Shown here: one piece after another, positions 39,928 to 49,439 of the stretch | How positions within the stretch are numbered: the stretch's first letter is position 1 | Layout of the letters: each line of letters starts with the position of its first letter | From: Prorocentrum cordatum | Taxonomy: Eukaryota > Sar > Dinophyceae > Prorocentrales > Prorocentraceae | DNA: 64,000 nucleotides | NCBI GenBank assembly: GCA_963575745.1 | Contig: CAUYUJ010014604.1 | Coordinates: 623,023-687,022, forward strand | Reading direction: 5' to 3' | The notes under the pieces: generated by a model | Told to the model about the DNA's origin: nothing | Database searches by the model: none | The model's input: the letters and a program-made list of their open reading frames with translations, nothing else | Made by a program: the position numbers and the translations under genes

Positions 39928-40960
39928 GTGCTCATCTACTTGATGTCCGGACTGCGTCCGCGCGAGTTCTCGCTGGCTGCGGCGCCGCGACAACCGGGCA
40001 AACTCGACCGCATGGCGTGGTCGCACTTGGGCTTCCTGTTCGACATGTCCCTGGGGCTAGACGCAACCAATCTAGTTTACAACATGTTATGGGCCGCAAT
40101 GGTGTGGACACTCGGCCTGGGCACCCCCTGGCAAGACACGAGCTACGCAGTCCATGACGACTCCCTTCCACCGGTGCCACAAGTCAGAGGGAGGCGTGTA
40201 ACACTCTGGGGGCGGCGCCAGTGTACCCCCAAGGGGCTCTTCCGGCAGGTTCCCAAGGCGTGGAGCACCGCTACCAAGGACTGCTGCAGACACAGGAAGC
40301 ACCCTGGCATGGCCGGTCTACAAGACATCCTCCTCGGCGCGCTCGACGGCTCTAAGCGGGGCGAGATCCGTATGGGAATCATAGACACCGACGGCCTCCC
40401 CATGGAATCCTGCAAGGCCCGGTCGCTCCTGGTCGTCATGATGCCCATGCTTCGCGAACCGCGCGTGTTCTTGTGGCTTTTCTCTCACGCAGAGCAGGCC
40501 AGGGACGTCATCGAAGCTATCCTGGGTTTCTGTGTCCCCTGGCAAGAGGCTCACCGAGGTTTTCGACGCGAATTTGCCCGAACCTGGAGCCTCACGCTAG
40601 ACGACCTTGCTGACCTTCACGGTCGCATCGAGGCAATCCTGCCCCACATCTCCAAGCTCGTGGCGGTGGCGCACCACCGCCCAATTGCGCGTGCAGCCGG
40701 CTGCCTGCAGACCTGGAATGAAATGGGCAGGCAGGATTTTCAGCTGAAAGCGCCAATGCTCGTCCTCGAGAAGATCGTCCCGGCCGCCACTCCGGCTTCT
40801 TTGGGTACGCACAGCTGCTCGGTGTGCGCGCTACACATCGGGCTGGCGGGGGCCGACGCCTCCCTGGGTCCCGACGATCGACTTGCGGGGCTCGCATATA
40901 TCGGCGGCGGATTTGCCTTATCCAATAGCCGCCCACCCCGCCCCAGGCATCGAGCAGGAC
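39928..40960 (+). pseudogene. Unknown ORF, N-terminal part of cysteine-rich retroelement protein
   Basis: A protein-like frame begins near 39928 (GTG; first ATG 39943) and stays convincing to about residue 340: MAWSHLGFLFDMSLGLDATN, then PRVFLWLFSHAEQARDVIEA and LADLHGRIEAILPHISKLVA. It then becomes R-rich while the next phase (40883-43192) becomes convincing, so a frameshift lies near 40920-40970. There is a possible zinc site near the end (CSVCALHIG). No family recognised. It is upstream of, and probably one gene with, the next frame. Confidence 0.5.
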
Positions 40961-43192
40961 CCTCCATGCATTCCCGACGAAAGGCTCGCACCCGAGCAGA
41001 AAAACTGCAGGTTCAGGTGCGACAGGTGCGGGAGGGACCAGCTACGCTCCACCGATGGCACTTGGATCTCCGACGACACGCGCCAGATGGTCGCTCAGAA
41101 CAGGCCCCAGGCCTACCTCAACGGCGCAAACATGGGGTGGCACTGCGAGACCTGCTGGTTACGCTACCTGGAGGATCAGGGCATTCCAACACCGACAGGG
41201 GCGACAATCGCCGACAAGGTCAAGGAGCACGAGCAGCAGAGGACGAGTCCCGCTAACGACAAGGCGGACGCTCTCCCCTCCCTGGGCCACCTCCCACTTG
41301 GCTTTGGATGCAGCCCCCAGGCGGACACGAGGACGCTATCGGACCTCATCATGACGCCGATGGGTATGAAGATCCCCGAGCGGGCCAACACCACCATTCC
41401 CATCCTACGGATTCGGGGCGATCGTTTCGGCTTCAAAGCTGCCCAGAGCCAGATCTACTCCGCGCGGTGCGACACATGCCCCCAGGGGGCTCCGCTCCTC
41501 GTCTGGAGCGCAGGAGCCCCGCCCTTGGGCTGTTTCATATGGAAGCCGGCGGAAGGGATAGGGGTGCCCGAGCAGGCCGGGCTGCTTCCCATCGACAAAC
41601 GAGCCATAGCCTGGTGGGAGCGCAGATGGAACGCCACCTGGTGCTGTCAACGCTGCCTGGTCCCGATATGGAACATCGGTCCGGCCACCCTGGATCGCAT
41701 CCTGGATCGGGACTTCGGAGCGCTATACCCAGCCAAGGCTCCTGTCCTTCCGGCGCTCAGCAGCCAGATCGGAACCGAGGCATCAGTGGACATATTTGAT
41801 TCTCTCCCATGGCTAGGCGCGGCCGCCAAGGCCCAGGATCGCTTCGCCAAAGCCGGAGCGAGCAATCCACCTGGGTCCAGCGCCGCGGGTGGTACTGTTT
41901 CCGCGGCAGAGCGAGCTCCCAGGTCTCTCGCACAACTCATGGATCTCTTGCCAGGTCTGCCAGTGCCGCAGGGCCCGCTCCTGGACAACAGGAACGTCAA
42001 CAACCTCACCCTGAGCCCACGCGACCCCAGCAGCGGACCTGGCAGTGGTGGAGTGTCCGCTCAGCGACTGCTGGTAACCTACCTTCGTGACTTCCACCCC
42101 GGGCTGGACTACATCTGGAGACAGTTCTGTCTCACCAACCACGACAGCAGCATCCCAGAACCTAGGTGCGATGAAGCCTCCTTGCCTGACGAATTTCTGA
42201 CCGAGTTCCTCAGGGCGGTATGCGGCGACCGGATCCCGGAGAATTGCTGTCCACCCAACCAGCGTTGGGAGGGTAAGCGTGTTGCCGCGGCACGAGTCGT
42301 CGCACGCCTCACTAACGGCGAGAAGCATAGGGAGTCCTGGGTGAAATGCGCCGCGTTCCTGGCCCCTGCAAGCGGCCTTAGTCCGATTAGACACGAGGTG
42401 GGCACGCTGACGAGTTTCCTACTCAGCCTCAGTGCCGATGCCCTCGCCTCCACGTCCATCACTTCCTTGGCCGAGTCACCTCCGCCAGCCGTGCAGACCA
42501 TGAGTGAGGACAGGCCGGGCACCCCTACGGCTGCCGACACAGACAAGTCCCTGGGCACGAGAGACAACGACTCCCGTATGGGCCTCCCGGACCCGCCCGA
42601 CCACACCGTCAAGGGCGAGAGCGGTGAAGTCGCGATCCCCCCTACGGAAAAGGTGGAGTCACCCGACTTCGGAGAAGGCGAGCCCCCTCTTCCTATTTCC
42701 TGCTCGGACTCGGCCACGGAGGTCGACGGCAACGGCCCAGGCGACAAGGCGCCTCAGATGAGCCCAACGGCAGACTGCTCTGAACCCAGCTCCGAGCATG
42801 TCCCGATCGCCGTCGGGGATGGCGCGGCCAACGCCGACCACAACAACGGCGCAGCCAGGGGATCCGAGGATGACGAGAGCGCCCGCGACCGAGGCGACGC
42901 GTGGACCGATCAGGCCCCAGCGCGCATCCCACAGCTCCCTGGACATAGACCTACCTACCCTCGCCATACAGGCTCGTCGGAGCGGGATGTGCTCAACCAG
43001 TTGACTGACCCGCAAGGGGGTGGCCCCATGTACAAGGTCTGGCTGGGCACGGTGGACCTGGAGCGTCCCAACGAACCACCCGCCAAACGCCTCGCCGGAC
43101 ACCAGTCTGAATTGGGTGCGTTTTTTTTGCGCGCTGTGGACCGCGCACACGCAGCGCGTTTGGCTCCCTGGATCCAGGGGGCCCAAATCTGA
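40883..43192 (+). pseudogene. Unknown cysteine-rich protein, C-terminal part
   Basis: 769 codons. Four C-x2-C pairs are visible: FRCDRCGRDQL and WHCETCWLRYL (residues about 44-95), then ARCDTCPQGAP and WCCQRCLVPIW (about 193-265), so two Cys4 zinc modules are likely. Later a helical region (SAQRLLVTYLRDFHPGLDYI; FLTEFLRAVCGDRIPENCC) is followed by a long acidic D/E/P/S-rich tail (residues 530-700). It ends at TGA (43190), and the last conserved piece lies in another phase (43196-43484). The zinc modules and position before the 3' module suggest a nucleic-acid-binding element protein; no family can be named. Confidence 0.5.
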
Positions 43193-43195
43193 CCC

Positions 43196-43484
43196 GAGAC
43201 TGCACGCGGAAACGACCATCAATAGTTTTCTCGAGGACTGGAAGGGCTGCGGGTACAACGCCTACCCGATGGACACGAGGCATGGCTATCGCATTGACTG
43301 GGACAAGCTACGGGCCGACTACCTGCGACACACCCGACCCGACGGCAGGGGCAAGGGCAACCACCAGCAGAGCAGCTGGCGAGACCGTGCGACAAGCCAC
43401 TGGGGCACCTGGAGCAACTGGCAGAGCGACTGGGGTGAAGGATGGCGCGACGATCGCTGGCAGACGGGCGGCAAGCGTGGCTGA
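43196..43484 (+). pseudogene. C-terminal domain of the cysteine-rich retroelement protein
   Basis: In the phase of frame 43020-43484, residues INSFLEDWKGCGYN and RIDWDKLRADYLRH resemble the end of the block 1 ORF (13360-13471). A W/G/R/D-rich tail follows (SHWGTWSNWQSDWGEGWRDD). A frameshift near 43190 separates it from the upstream part. The stop TGA (43482) is followed by hairpin-bearing 3' sequence. Confidence 0.5.
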
Positions 43485-43589
43485 GGCCGACCCGACGATC
43501 GAGACGAAAAGAGGCACCGATGGAGAGACTGAGCTCATTCCCCACACCCAACGTCTAGGCAGCCTCTCGATAACCTCACTACACACTAC

Positions 43590-43985
43590 GTGCGGCCTTC
43601 AGCTGCCTTCCCTTCTCTTGCAACCGCGGGGCAGCCCTGCTGCCCCCCCTCCCTGGTCCGCACACTTCCGGCCTTTGGACCCAAGTGTGCTGAGCGGTAA
43701 TACCATCTGCTTCGCTGCGCGATGGAGCGCAGCTCGCAGACCCTAGCTGGCCCCTGGCCCCGCTGTAGTAATTCTCACCAGTGGCCCGAATGATCCCGTG
43801 CTCGGCTAAGCTGTTCGGGATCGACCGTTGTCCACTCTTGATGCGTCTTACACCCTGGGACTTCTAACAGACAGCGGCCTTCAGCCGCGCTTTGGACTAC
43901 ACCCGCTTGCGGCCTCTGCCGCCCCTCCTGGCACGCGCACTTCCTGCCTTTGGATACAAGTGTGTGTGCCAGTAATACCGTCCTC
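43590..43985 (+). repeat. Internal tandem duplication at the start of the block 2 3' region
   Basis: Two related segments, about 43591-43700 and 43873-43985, share a GCGGCCTTCAGC hairpin, a GC(C)GCCCCxCCTGGxxCGCAC word, CTTCC(T/G)GCCTTTGGA, CAAGTGTG and GTAATACC. The offset is about 282 bp. Block 1 has only one such segment (15117-15200). Confidence 0.65.
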
Positions 43986-44829
43986 GCGGCAATCTCGGGT
44001 TTGCGTGGGGACTAGTGGCCACTGGCCTTACTGTAGCTGTTTTCACCTGCTCGGCCTAGCCTGGCGCGCGGCGGTGGTCGACCTGGCGGTTTTCGCTGTC
44101 CCCAGTCTGCGCCACTCCCTGGATTCTTCAAGCTACTGCGGCCTTCAGCCGTGCCTCCTGGGACGATGTGACTGTGAGGGGCGCGTTCTTGGGTATGCGG
44201 CGGTCCTGTCCCTCGAGCGCCTCCACACTTTGGCGTGTGGGTCTTGGCGCTGTGCCACATTGATCGGTGCACTTCCTGAGCGACTCGCGTTCTTACCGAG
44301 TGGCCTCGTGCACCCCTCTGCGTTCAGACCAGATCGCTGGTCCTCTGAGCGCAGGCGCTCAGCAGTGGAAGGTTCTTACTTCTGCCCTCGCGGCTTAGGC
44401 TTCCACTCCCTGGTGCGCGCTCTGATGCTGCGACGGTTCGCTGGCGCTGTCAGAGTACTTTTCCACCAGTTGCAGTCTGTTCATGCCCGTCAGACGCCCT
44501 GGGCTGAATTCCCGCATGGAGATCGTTCCCTACCCTTGGTCGTCTCGATACGATTACGGCGGGAACGCCCAGTGCGCCATTTTGGCCGCGCTTGGCACCC
44601 CTCGGTGGCTGGCCTCTTAGACTCCCTGGGTTTGCCGTTTGCACGTTTATCTCAGGGGCTGTCCTTGCAGACTTCCTGGGATTGCACGACCGCTGGCCTC
44701 TCAGACGCCCTGGGTTGCCGCTGCTCGCCGCCTGATCCGCGGCTTCGCGCGCGCCCGCTAGTTAGTCGCGGCCGCAGCCCGACCGTGACCGCTCGCCGCT
44801 GGCGCTTCCGCCTGCGGCTGTAAAAAAAA
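43907..44829 (+). repeat. 3' module of block 2, ending in A8
   Basis: This is the second copy of the module at 15117-16038, with the same order of words and no conserved frame. It ends CGCTGGCGCTTCCGCCTGCG, GCTGT and A8 (44822-44829), followed by TCCCAACCAGG. Two elements ending in the same sequence plus A-run on the same strand is the expected outcome for members of one non-LTR family. Confidence 0.8.
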
Positions 44830-46273
44830 TCCCAACCAGGGCGTGGCCCTCTGTCGGGCCGCCAGCGTCAGCCCCCAATGAGGGTCATTTTGTCCCTGGC
44901 ATGTGCACTCGCTACAGCGGCCTATGCGCCCCTGCAGCTAATTATCTCGCCCTGTGCACCAGTCGAGTCCGTCTCGCTTCTTGGATCTGTCCTTGGAGCC
45001 GCCAATCAAAAAAAAAGTGCCCCCACCAGGCTTCCGCCCGGGCTGCGTGACAGGTGTGGATTGGGTGCGGCCGTCAGCCATACATTCGGTGACACCCGAT
45101 GTTTTTGCTTCGTCAAGGGAGTGGCCCTGCATCGAGTGGTTCAGCCTTCTGCAGTTCGTGGTCGCTTCCCTAGCAGAGCAGTCTGCTACCAGCCCCCGTC
45201 AGTACATTGCATCGTTATGCCCCCGAACCGCGAGAGTCGGATACGATGTGCACGCGCTGGCTACCGGCTGGAGGTGGCTCAGCCTCGTGAGCGCACACCA
45301 GTGGTCTTCCTCTACTGGATGGCGCTCCGACGCGGTTCAGCGACACCTCAGCTTCAGTGAGCCATGATGAGTCAGGCCTTTTTTGCTTCACCATCGTCTA
45401 CTCGTGGTGCTGCAGTGAGCCTGTGGTTGTCGCTCGCTTTCGCTCCCTCCCCCTCCCCTCTGCTGTGGTCGTGGGCGGCCCGTTTCTGTGTGCACGCTCG
45501 TTGGCTTCGCTTGGCCATTGGCCACTCAGTCCCTCGTTCTGCCTGCAGTTTCACAGTGCCTCGCCGTCCGTCCTGGCCTCGCCTCCGAATGTGGTTCGGC
45601 TGGAGCTTGGCGCCGTAAGGGCGACTTCTCCCCCGTGTTCCGCTGTCGGTCGCCGCGCCTCTGCGCCCCCACCTGCCGGGATGTCTGGGCCGGTCACCCG
45701 CCGACGCCGTGTGCGTCCCAATGAGGGACATTTTGTCTCTGGCACGTGCATGCGCCACTGCGGCCAATTTACATCGTACCGCGCCCCGGACGTTGTGCCC
45801 GCTCCTTGTCCCTCGCCTTGGAGCCGCGAACCCAAAAAAGTATCCCCGCCAGCTTTGACCCCGCGCTCTAGTTTGCTGCTCGCTGTAAATTAGCAAGGAC
45901 CGCGCCCTGGACTTACCGACCCGCCGCCTGCGCCTTCGCTTGCGGCCGCTTGTATCCCCACCAACCGCTGCTTTACGTGAATTTGTCGCTGCGTGCCCCG
46001 CTTTGACTGGACTCGCCGCTGGCGCGCTCGCCTGCGGCCGCTGACTAAAAACGTATCCCCACCAGCAGAGGTTAATCATGCACGTGCGCGCTCCTGGACC
46101 CGGTCCCTGGCAGCTGCAGCTCGCACGCCCCCTCTCGCCGGCCCGCCCGCCGAAACGCCGCTGAGGTCGCTGGCCCGTCGTCTTTAGGCAATTCGTCTCT
46201 TGCGCGGCCTGCTCGGACCTTACTCGCCGTCGGCGCTCTCGCCTGCGGTTGCGACAAAAAGTATCCCCACCAG
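44830..46273 (+). repeat. Array of short units ending in A-run plus TATCCCCACCAG
   Basis: Units end at 45030 (A9), 45852 (A6), 45963 (no A-run), 46065 (A5) and 46273 (A5), each followed by (G)TATCCCC(A/G)CCA. Units ending at 45030 and 45852 share CCCAATGAGGG(T/A)CATTTTGTC, a GGCA(T/C)GTGCA word and CTTGGAGCCGC. Units ending at 45963, 46065 and 46273 share CGGCGC..TCGCCTGCGG before the A-run, as at the block ends. They look like 5'-truncated retroposed tails inserted head to tail, or a tandem family. No gene is supported within it; the minus-strand frame through it merely repeats the unit. Confidence 0.65.
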
Positions 46274-46400
46274 CCCATCTAGAAACGACGCCCATGAGAG
46301 CTGACGGGGGGAGAGGGGAAGCGACACGCATAGTCAAACAGCGAGGGAGGCCGGCCTGGACGACGTGTTGGGGCCATCTCCGGGCCCGCGTGGTGGGGTG

Positions 46401-46500
46401 NNNNNNNNNNNNNNNNNNNNNNNNNNNNNNNNNNNNNNNNNNNNNNNNNNNNNNNNNNNNNNNNNNNNNNNNNNNNNNNNNNNNNNNNNNNNNNNNNNNN
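46401..46500. other. Assembly gap (100 N)
   Basis: Exactly 100 N, the usual placeholder for a gap of unknown length. It sits 128 bp before the 5' LTR, next to a GGA repeat that may have broken the assembly. Linkage between the two sides rests on scaffolding only. Confidence 0.99.
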
Positions 46501-46628
46501 AGGATGAGGAGGAGGGAGGAGAAGGGAGGAGAAGGGGGGAGGGAGGAGGGGGGAGGAGGGAAGGAGAGGGGAGGAGGAGGAGGAGGAGGAGGAGGAGGAG
46601 GAGGAGGAGGAGGAGGAGGAGGAGGAGG
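46501..46628. repeat. (GGA)n microsatellite, left flank of the Copia element
   Basis: GGA/GGG repeats, nearly pure from 46568. The same repeat resumes right after the 3' LTR (57217-57247), showing that the Copia element inserted into a pre-existing GGA tract. Confidence 0.95.
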
Positions 46629-46803
46629 TGTTAACATGTAAGCGTTCAGGTGACTGGGGAGGGAAGGTGCCCCCGTTACCTTTGGCTCAAGTGTTTAACG
46701 GCTGAAGCTACCGAGACTCGCTTCGCCGTGCGGAAGTAAAAAGGTGACCGATCGTCATCGCTGTCACCGGGCTCCCGTGCAGAACCCTCCTCGGGGTTTT
46801 GCA
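46629..46803 (+). repeat. 5' LTR of the Copia element (175 bp)
   Basis: Starts TGTTAACATG and ends GGGGTTTTGCA. Identical base for base to the 3' LTR. It holds a DinoSL-like sequence at LTR positions 45-63. No TATA box is obvious, as is usual in dinoflagellates. Confidence 0.97.
46673..46691 (+). promoter_or_regulatory. DinoSL-like sequence inside the LTR
   Basis: CCGTTACCTTTGGCTCAAG begins CCGT and ends TTTGGCTCAAG, as does the spliced leader, with two or three bases missing in the centre. The 3' LTR carries the same at 57086-57104. If the leader was copied from trans-spliced element RNA, this would mark the start of the R region. Inference only. Confidence 0.5.
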
Positions 46804-46815
46804 TGGTAGCGGAGC
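46804..46815 (+). promoter_or_regulatory. Primer binding site, initiator-Met tRNA type
   Basis: TGGTAGCGGAGC follows the 5' LTR without spacer. It resembles the TGGTATCAGAGC site of many Copia elements, which pairs with the 3' end of initiator methionine tRNA. Confidence 0.8.
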
Positions 46816-46824
46816 GCGGTTGCC

Positions 46825-48846
46825 ATGGCGGCGGCGGCCGCTGCAGCTAGGCCCGCGCAGGGCGACCCGCCGGTCAACCTTAATGTGCCGGCGGACAGAG
46901 ATGCATGGGTCAACATGGACCCTAACCGCTTCAACGACCTGTGCGAGCAGGCGTACCTGAACGGGGACTTCAGTAACGTTCAGACGGCGTTACTAGCAAA
47001 TCATTATGGACTTGCGACGTTCATTAACGAGCGAGTGACACAGGGCCGAAGGGAAGTATCAAACGCTGAGGCATTTCAAATGTTACAGAGCGCTCAGAAG
47101 ACCAACGGCATGTTGTTAGCGATAACGAAGAGAAGCGCTGCGCTTGAAACGGATGCTCGCAGGTTGGTAGAAAGAGTCACCGAGTTGGAAACCAACGGCG
47201 AAGTACAAGAGAAGTTAATTGAAAAAATGGGTCAACTTTCGGAAGCAATCAACGGCGGAAGCGGAAGTAAGCACGGGAGCGGTAAACCGATAAGCGAGTA
47301 CAAAGCATTACAGGCGTTAAAGAACTTCAGTGGAGAAAGAGCAAAGTTCAGAGACTGGAACGACAAGTTCTTAAACGCGCTTGCCCAAGTAAAGCCGAGT
47401 TACCGACCGGCGCTGAAAATGTTGAACAAGAAGTTGGAGACACTCGACGGAGTTGTCCCAGAGGAAGATGATGATGATATCATACGCATAATGAACGGTC
47501 GGTGAACAGCAAGCGAATACTTAAAGGCAAACCAAGCTAAACAAGCAGATGATGACAACAACGGAGATTATGAGTTTACCGAGGGGGACAAAACTCAAAT
47601 GGAGGAAGACTTATGGTACATCCTCAACGAAAAGCTCGAAGGCGCAGAAGCAAGGGGAAAATTAAAGGGACTCATGGATGGTGACGGAATTATGGCTTGG
47701 CACAAGGTTTACAAATGGTACTCGGCTGTGACCGGAGCGACCCTTTCCTCAAAGATGACGCGCGCCATGAACCCTGAGCCGCCCAAGAAAATTACCGACA
47801 CCGTTACCCGACTTGAGGAGTGGGGCGCGTTAGCGGAGAATCTTGAAAAGTATGGCAAGGATTACTCACTGCTCCTCCCCTTTAAGGTTACCGCGCTCAG
47901 GGCAATAATGGTGCATGCGAATGATTGGTTTGACGAGTGGCAGCAGGCGTGTTGGCGGACGCCCGACGCACTTAACATTGACTCGTTCCAGAAGTTATAC
48001 TCCAAGTGTGAAGATTGGGCGCGCAAAAAGAAACTCGACTCAGACACTGAGAATAAGGATGCGATGGGCATTGGAAATATTAACGAGACGAGTCAAGGGT
48101 CCGAAGATGTCTGGGATCAGACAGGATGGGTCGACGAAGGCGGAAATTGGTGGCCAGAGGATGGATCTTGGAGTTGCGGGTCCTGGGCTAATGAAAGCGA
48201 CACTGGAGATCATGAAGAAGCCGACGCCGTAAACAAGGGTAAAGGTAAAGGCTCAGGCCCCAAATGTTACAATTGCGGAGGCATGGGTCATTTAGCCAGG
48301 AATTGCACAAAGCCTAAACAGTTCACGAAAGGAGGCAAAGGTGGCAAAGGCGGCAAAGGCAAAGGTTACCGTGCCACCTATGGATCCTACATGAAAGGTA
48401 AGATTGGAGGCAAACAAGGTGGTAAAGGTGGCGGCTCGCGGGGTGGAAGTTACGGTGGCCAAGGAAGATTTACCCCCCACAGCGAGCGTGGGTGCTACAA
48501 GTGTGGAGCTAAAGGGCACATTGCCGTTAACTGCCCAAGTCCCAAGAAGACCGCCAACGAAGTTGAGCAAGAGAGACCAACGGTGAACGCGGAAAGTGAA
48601 CAAACCACCTCGTTTGGCCAACCGCAGCACGTGCTCAGTGTTGAGATGAATGATGAAGTGAACGTGCCACCGGAACAGCTCACAGCTGAGGAGATTAACG
48701 GACAATGGGCGCTGCCCTCGCATTCCAGAAAGAAAATGGCGCGTGAAGTCGCAGTGGGCCTGAGAAAAGCTTACCAGGAGCATCGGTGTAACGGGGGCTG
48801 CAATCATGTAAACCAATGGGGCCAGAGGATAAGTACAAGTATATAG
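46825..48846 (+). pseudogene. Copia gag with two CCHC zinc knuckles
   Basis: ATG at 46825, 22 bp after the LTR. The first 226 codons include a helical region (AFQMLQSAQKTNGMLLAITK) and FSGERAKFRDWNDKFLNAL, a capsid-like word of Copia gag. An in-frame TGA (47503-47505) interrupts it, and the same frame continues from 47506 (ASEYLKANQ) to a TAG (48844-48846). Two zinc knuckles are complete: CYNCGGMGHLARNC (48265-48306) and CYKCGAKGHIAVNC (48493-48534), separated by a G/K-rich linker of repeated GGKG. Gag coats the element RNA; the knuckles bind it. Apart from the stops, the domain is well preserved. Confidence 0.85.
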
Positions 48847-49431
48847 CAGGAAAAGAGCTGGTTGGAGAAATGTGGAGAGATTGAGCTAATCGAGATGCGA
48901 GACTGTGATCCAGAAATTAACGCGGTGCCACCTCAGAGCACAACGCGCGAAACAATCGTGGTTGCCGTGGACTCTGGAGCGTGCAACACGGTAGGGCCCC
49001 CGAGAATAGGCACCTACTTCCCCATTAAACAGACAGATGCGTCAAAGCAGGGAAGACACTACAGCGCAGCAAACGGAACGACGATAAAGAATTACGGGCA
49101 GCGAGTAGTCACCGGCAAGAATGAACGTGGAAACTCAGTCAGCATGCCAATTCAAGTGGCGGAAGTCAACAAAGTTCTGGGATCTGTCAGAGAAATGGTA
49201 AACGCTGGAAACAGAGTTGTATTTGACAAGGACCTGAACGGGAGATCCCTGAGTCATATTATGAATAAGGCCACGGGTAAATGCACAACCATCCACGAGA
49301 AGAACGGCACGCTTCAGTTTAACATCATGGTGCCGAAGGGACCAGTGGAGGCTGTCAAGCCCAAGAGTGAAGTAAACGCAGCTGAGGGTTTTTCGCGGCC
49401 GGGAACCCTCGAGGCGGACCTGTTCTACTGA
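48847..49431 (+). pseudogene. Copia aspartic protease
   Basis: In the gag frame, after the TAG, the segment holds the protease active site V-D-S-G-A (DSGA codons 48970-48981) after a hydrophobic strand (TIVVAV), as in retroviral-type aspartic proteases (D-S/T-G). It would cut the polyprotein. The segment ends at TGA (49429-49431), and the integrase is in another phase, so a frameshift lies near 49400-49440. The family's second hydrophobic motif is not obvious. Confidence 0.75.
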
Positions 49432-49439
49432 GCCCCTCA

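Larger units (their letters stand above)
16070..44829 (+). mobile_element. Block 2: giant methyltransferase-bearing LINE-like element
   Basis: Plus-strand ORFs run almost without gap from 16253 to 36198 and encode, in order, a repeat-rich N-terminus, a Cys4 zinc site, a RING-H2 finger, a C5 DNA methyltransferase, an endonuclease/exonuclease/phosphatase-family endonuclease, reverse transcriptase, RNase H and a zinc finger. EN-RT-RNase H order places it with non-LTR retrotransposons. A second ORF set (39928-43484) and a 3' module with an A8 tail follow. If all belong together the element is about 28.8 kb; the polymerase-bearing part alone is about 20 kb, far longer than usual LINEs. No LTRs or target duplications were found, so the 3' limit (36273 or 44829) is inferred. 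Confidence 0.6.

Noticed and set aside
45372-46641. ORFs on both strands running through the N gap
   Set aside because: They include 34 undefined residues and GGA-repeat peptide; continuity across the gap is not real evidence.
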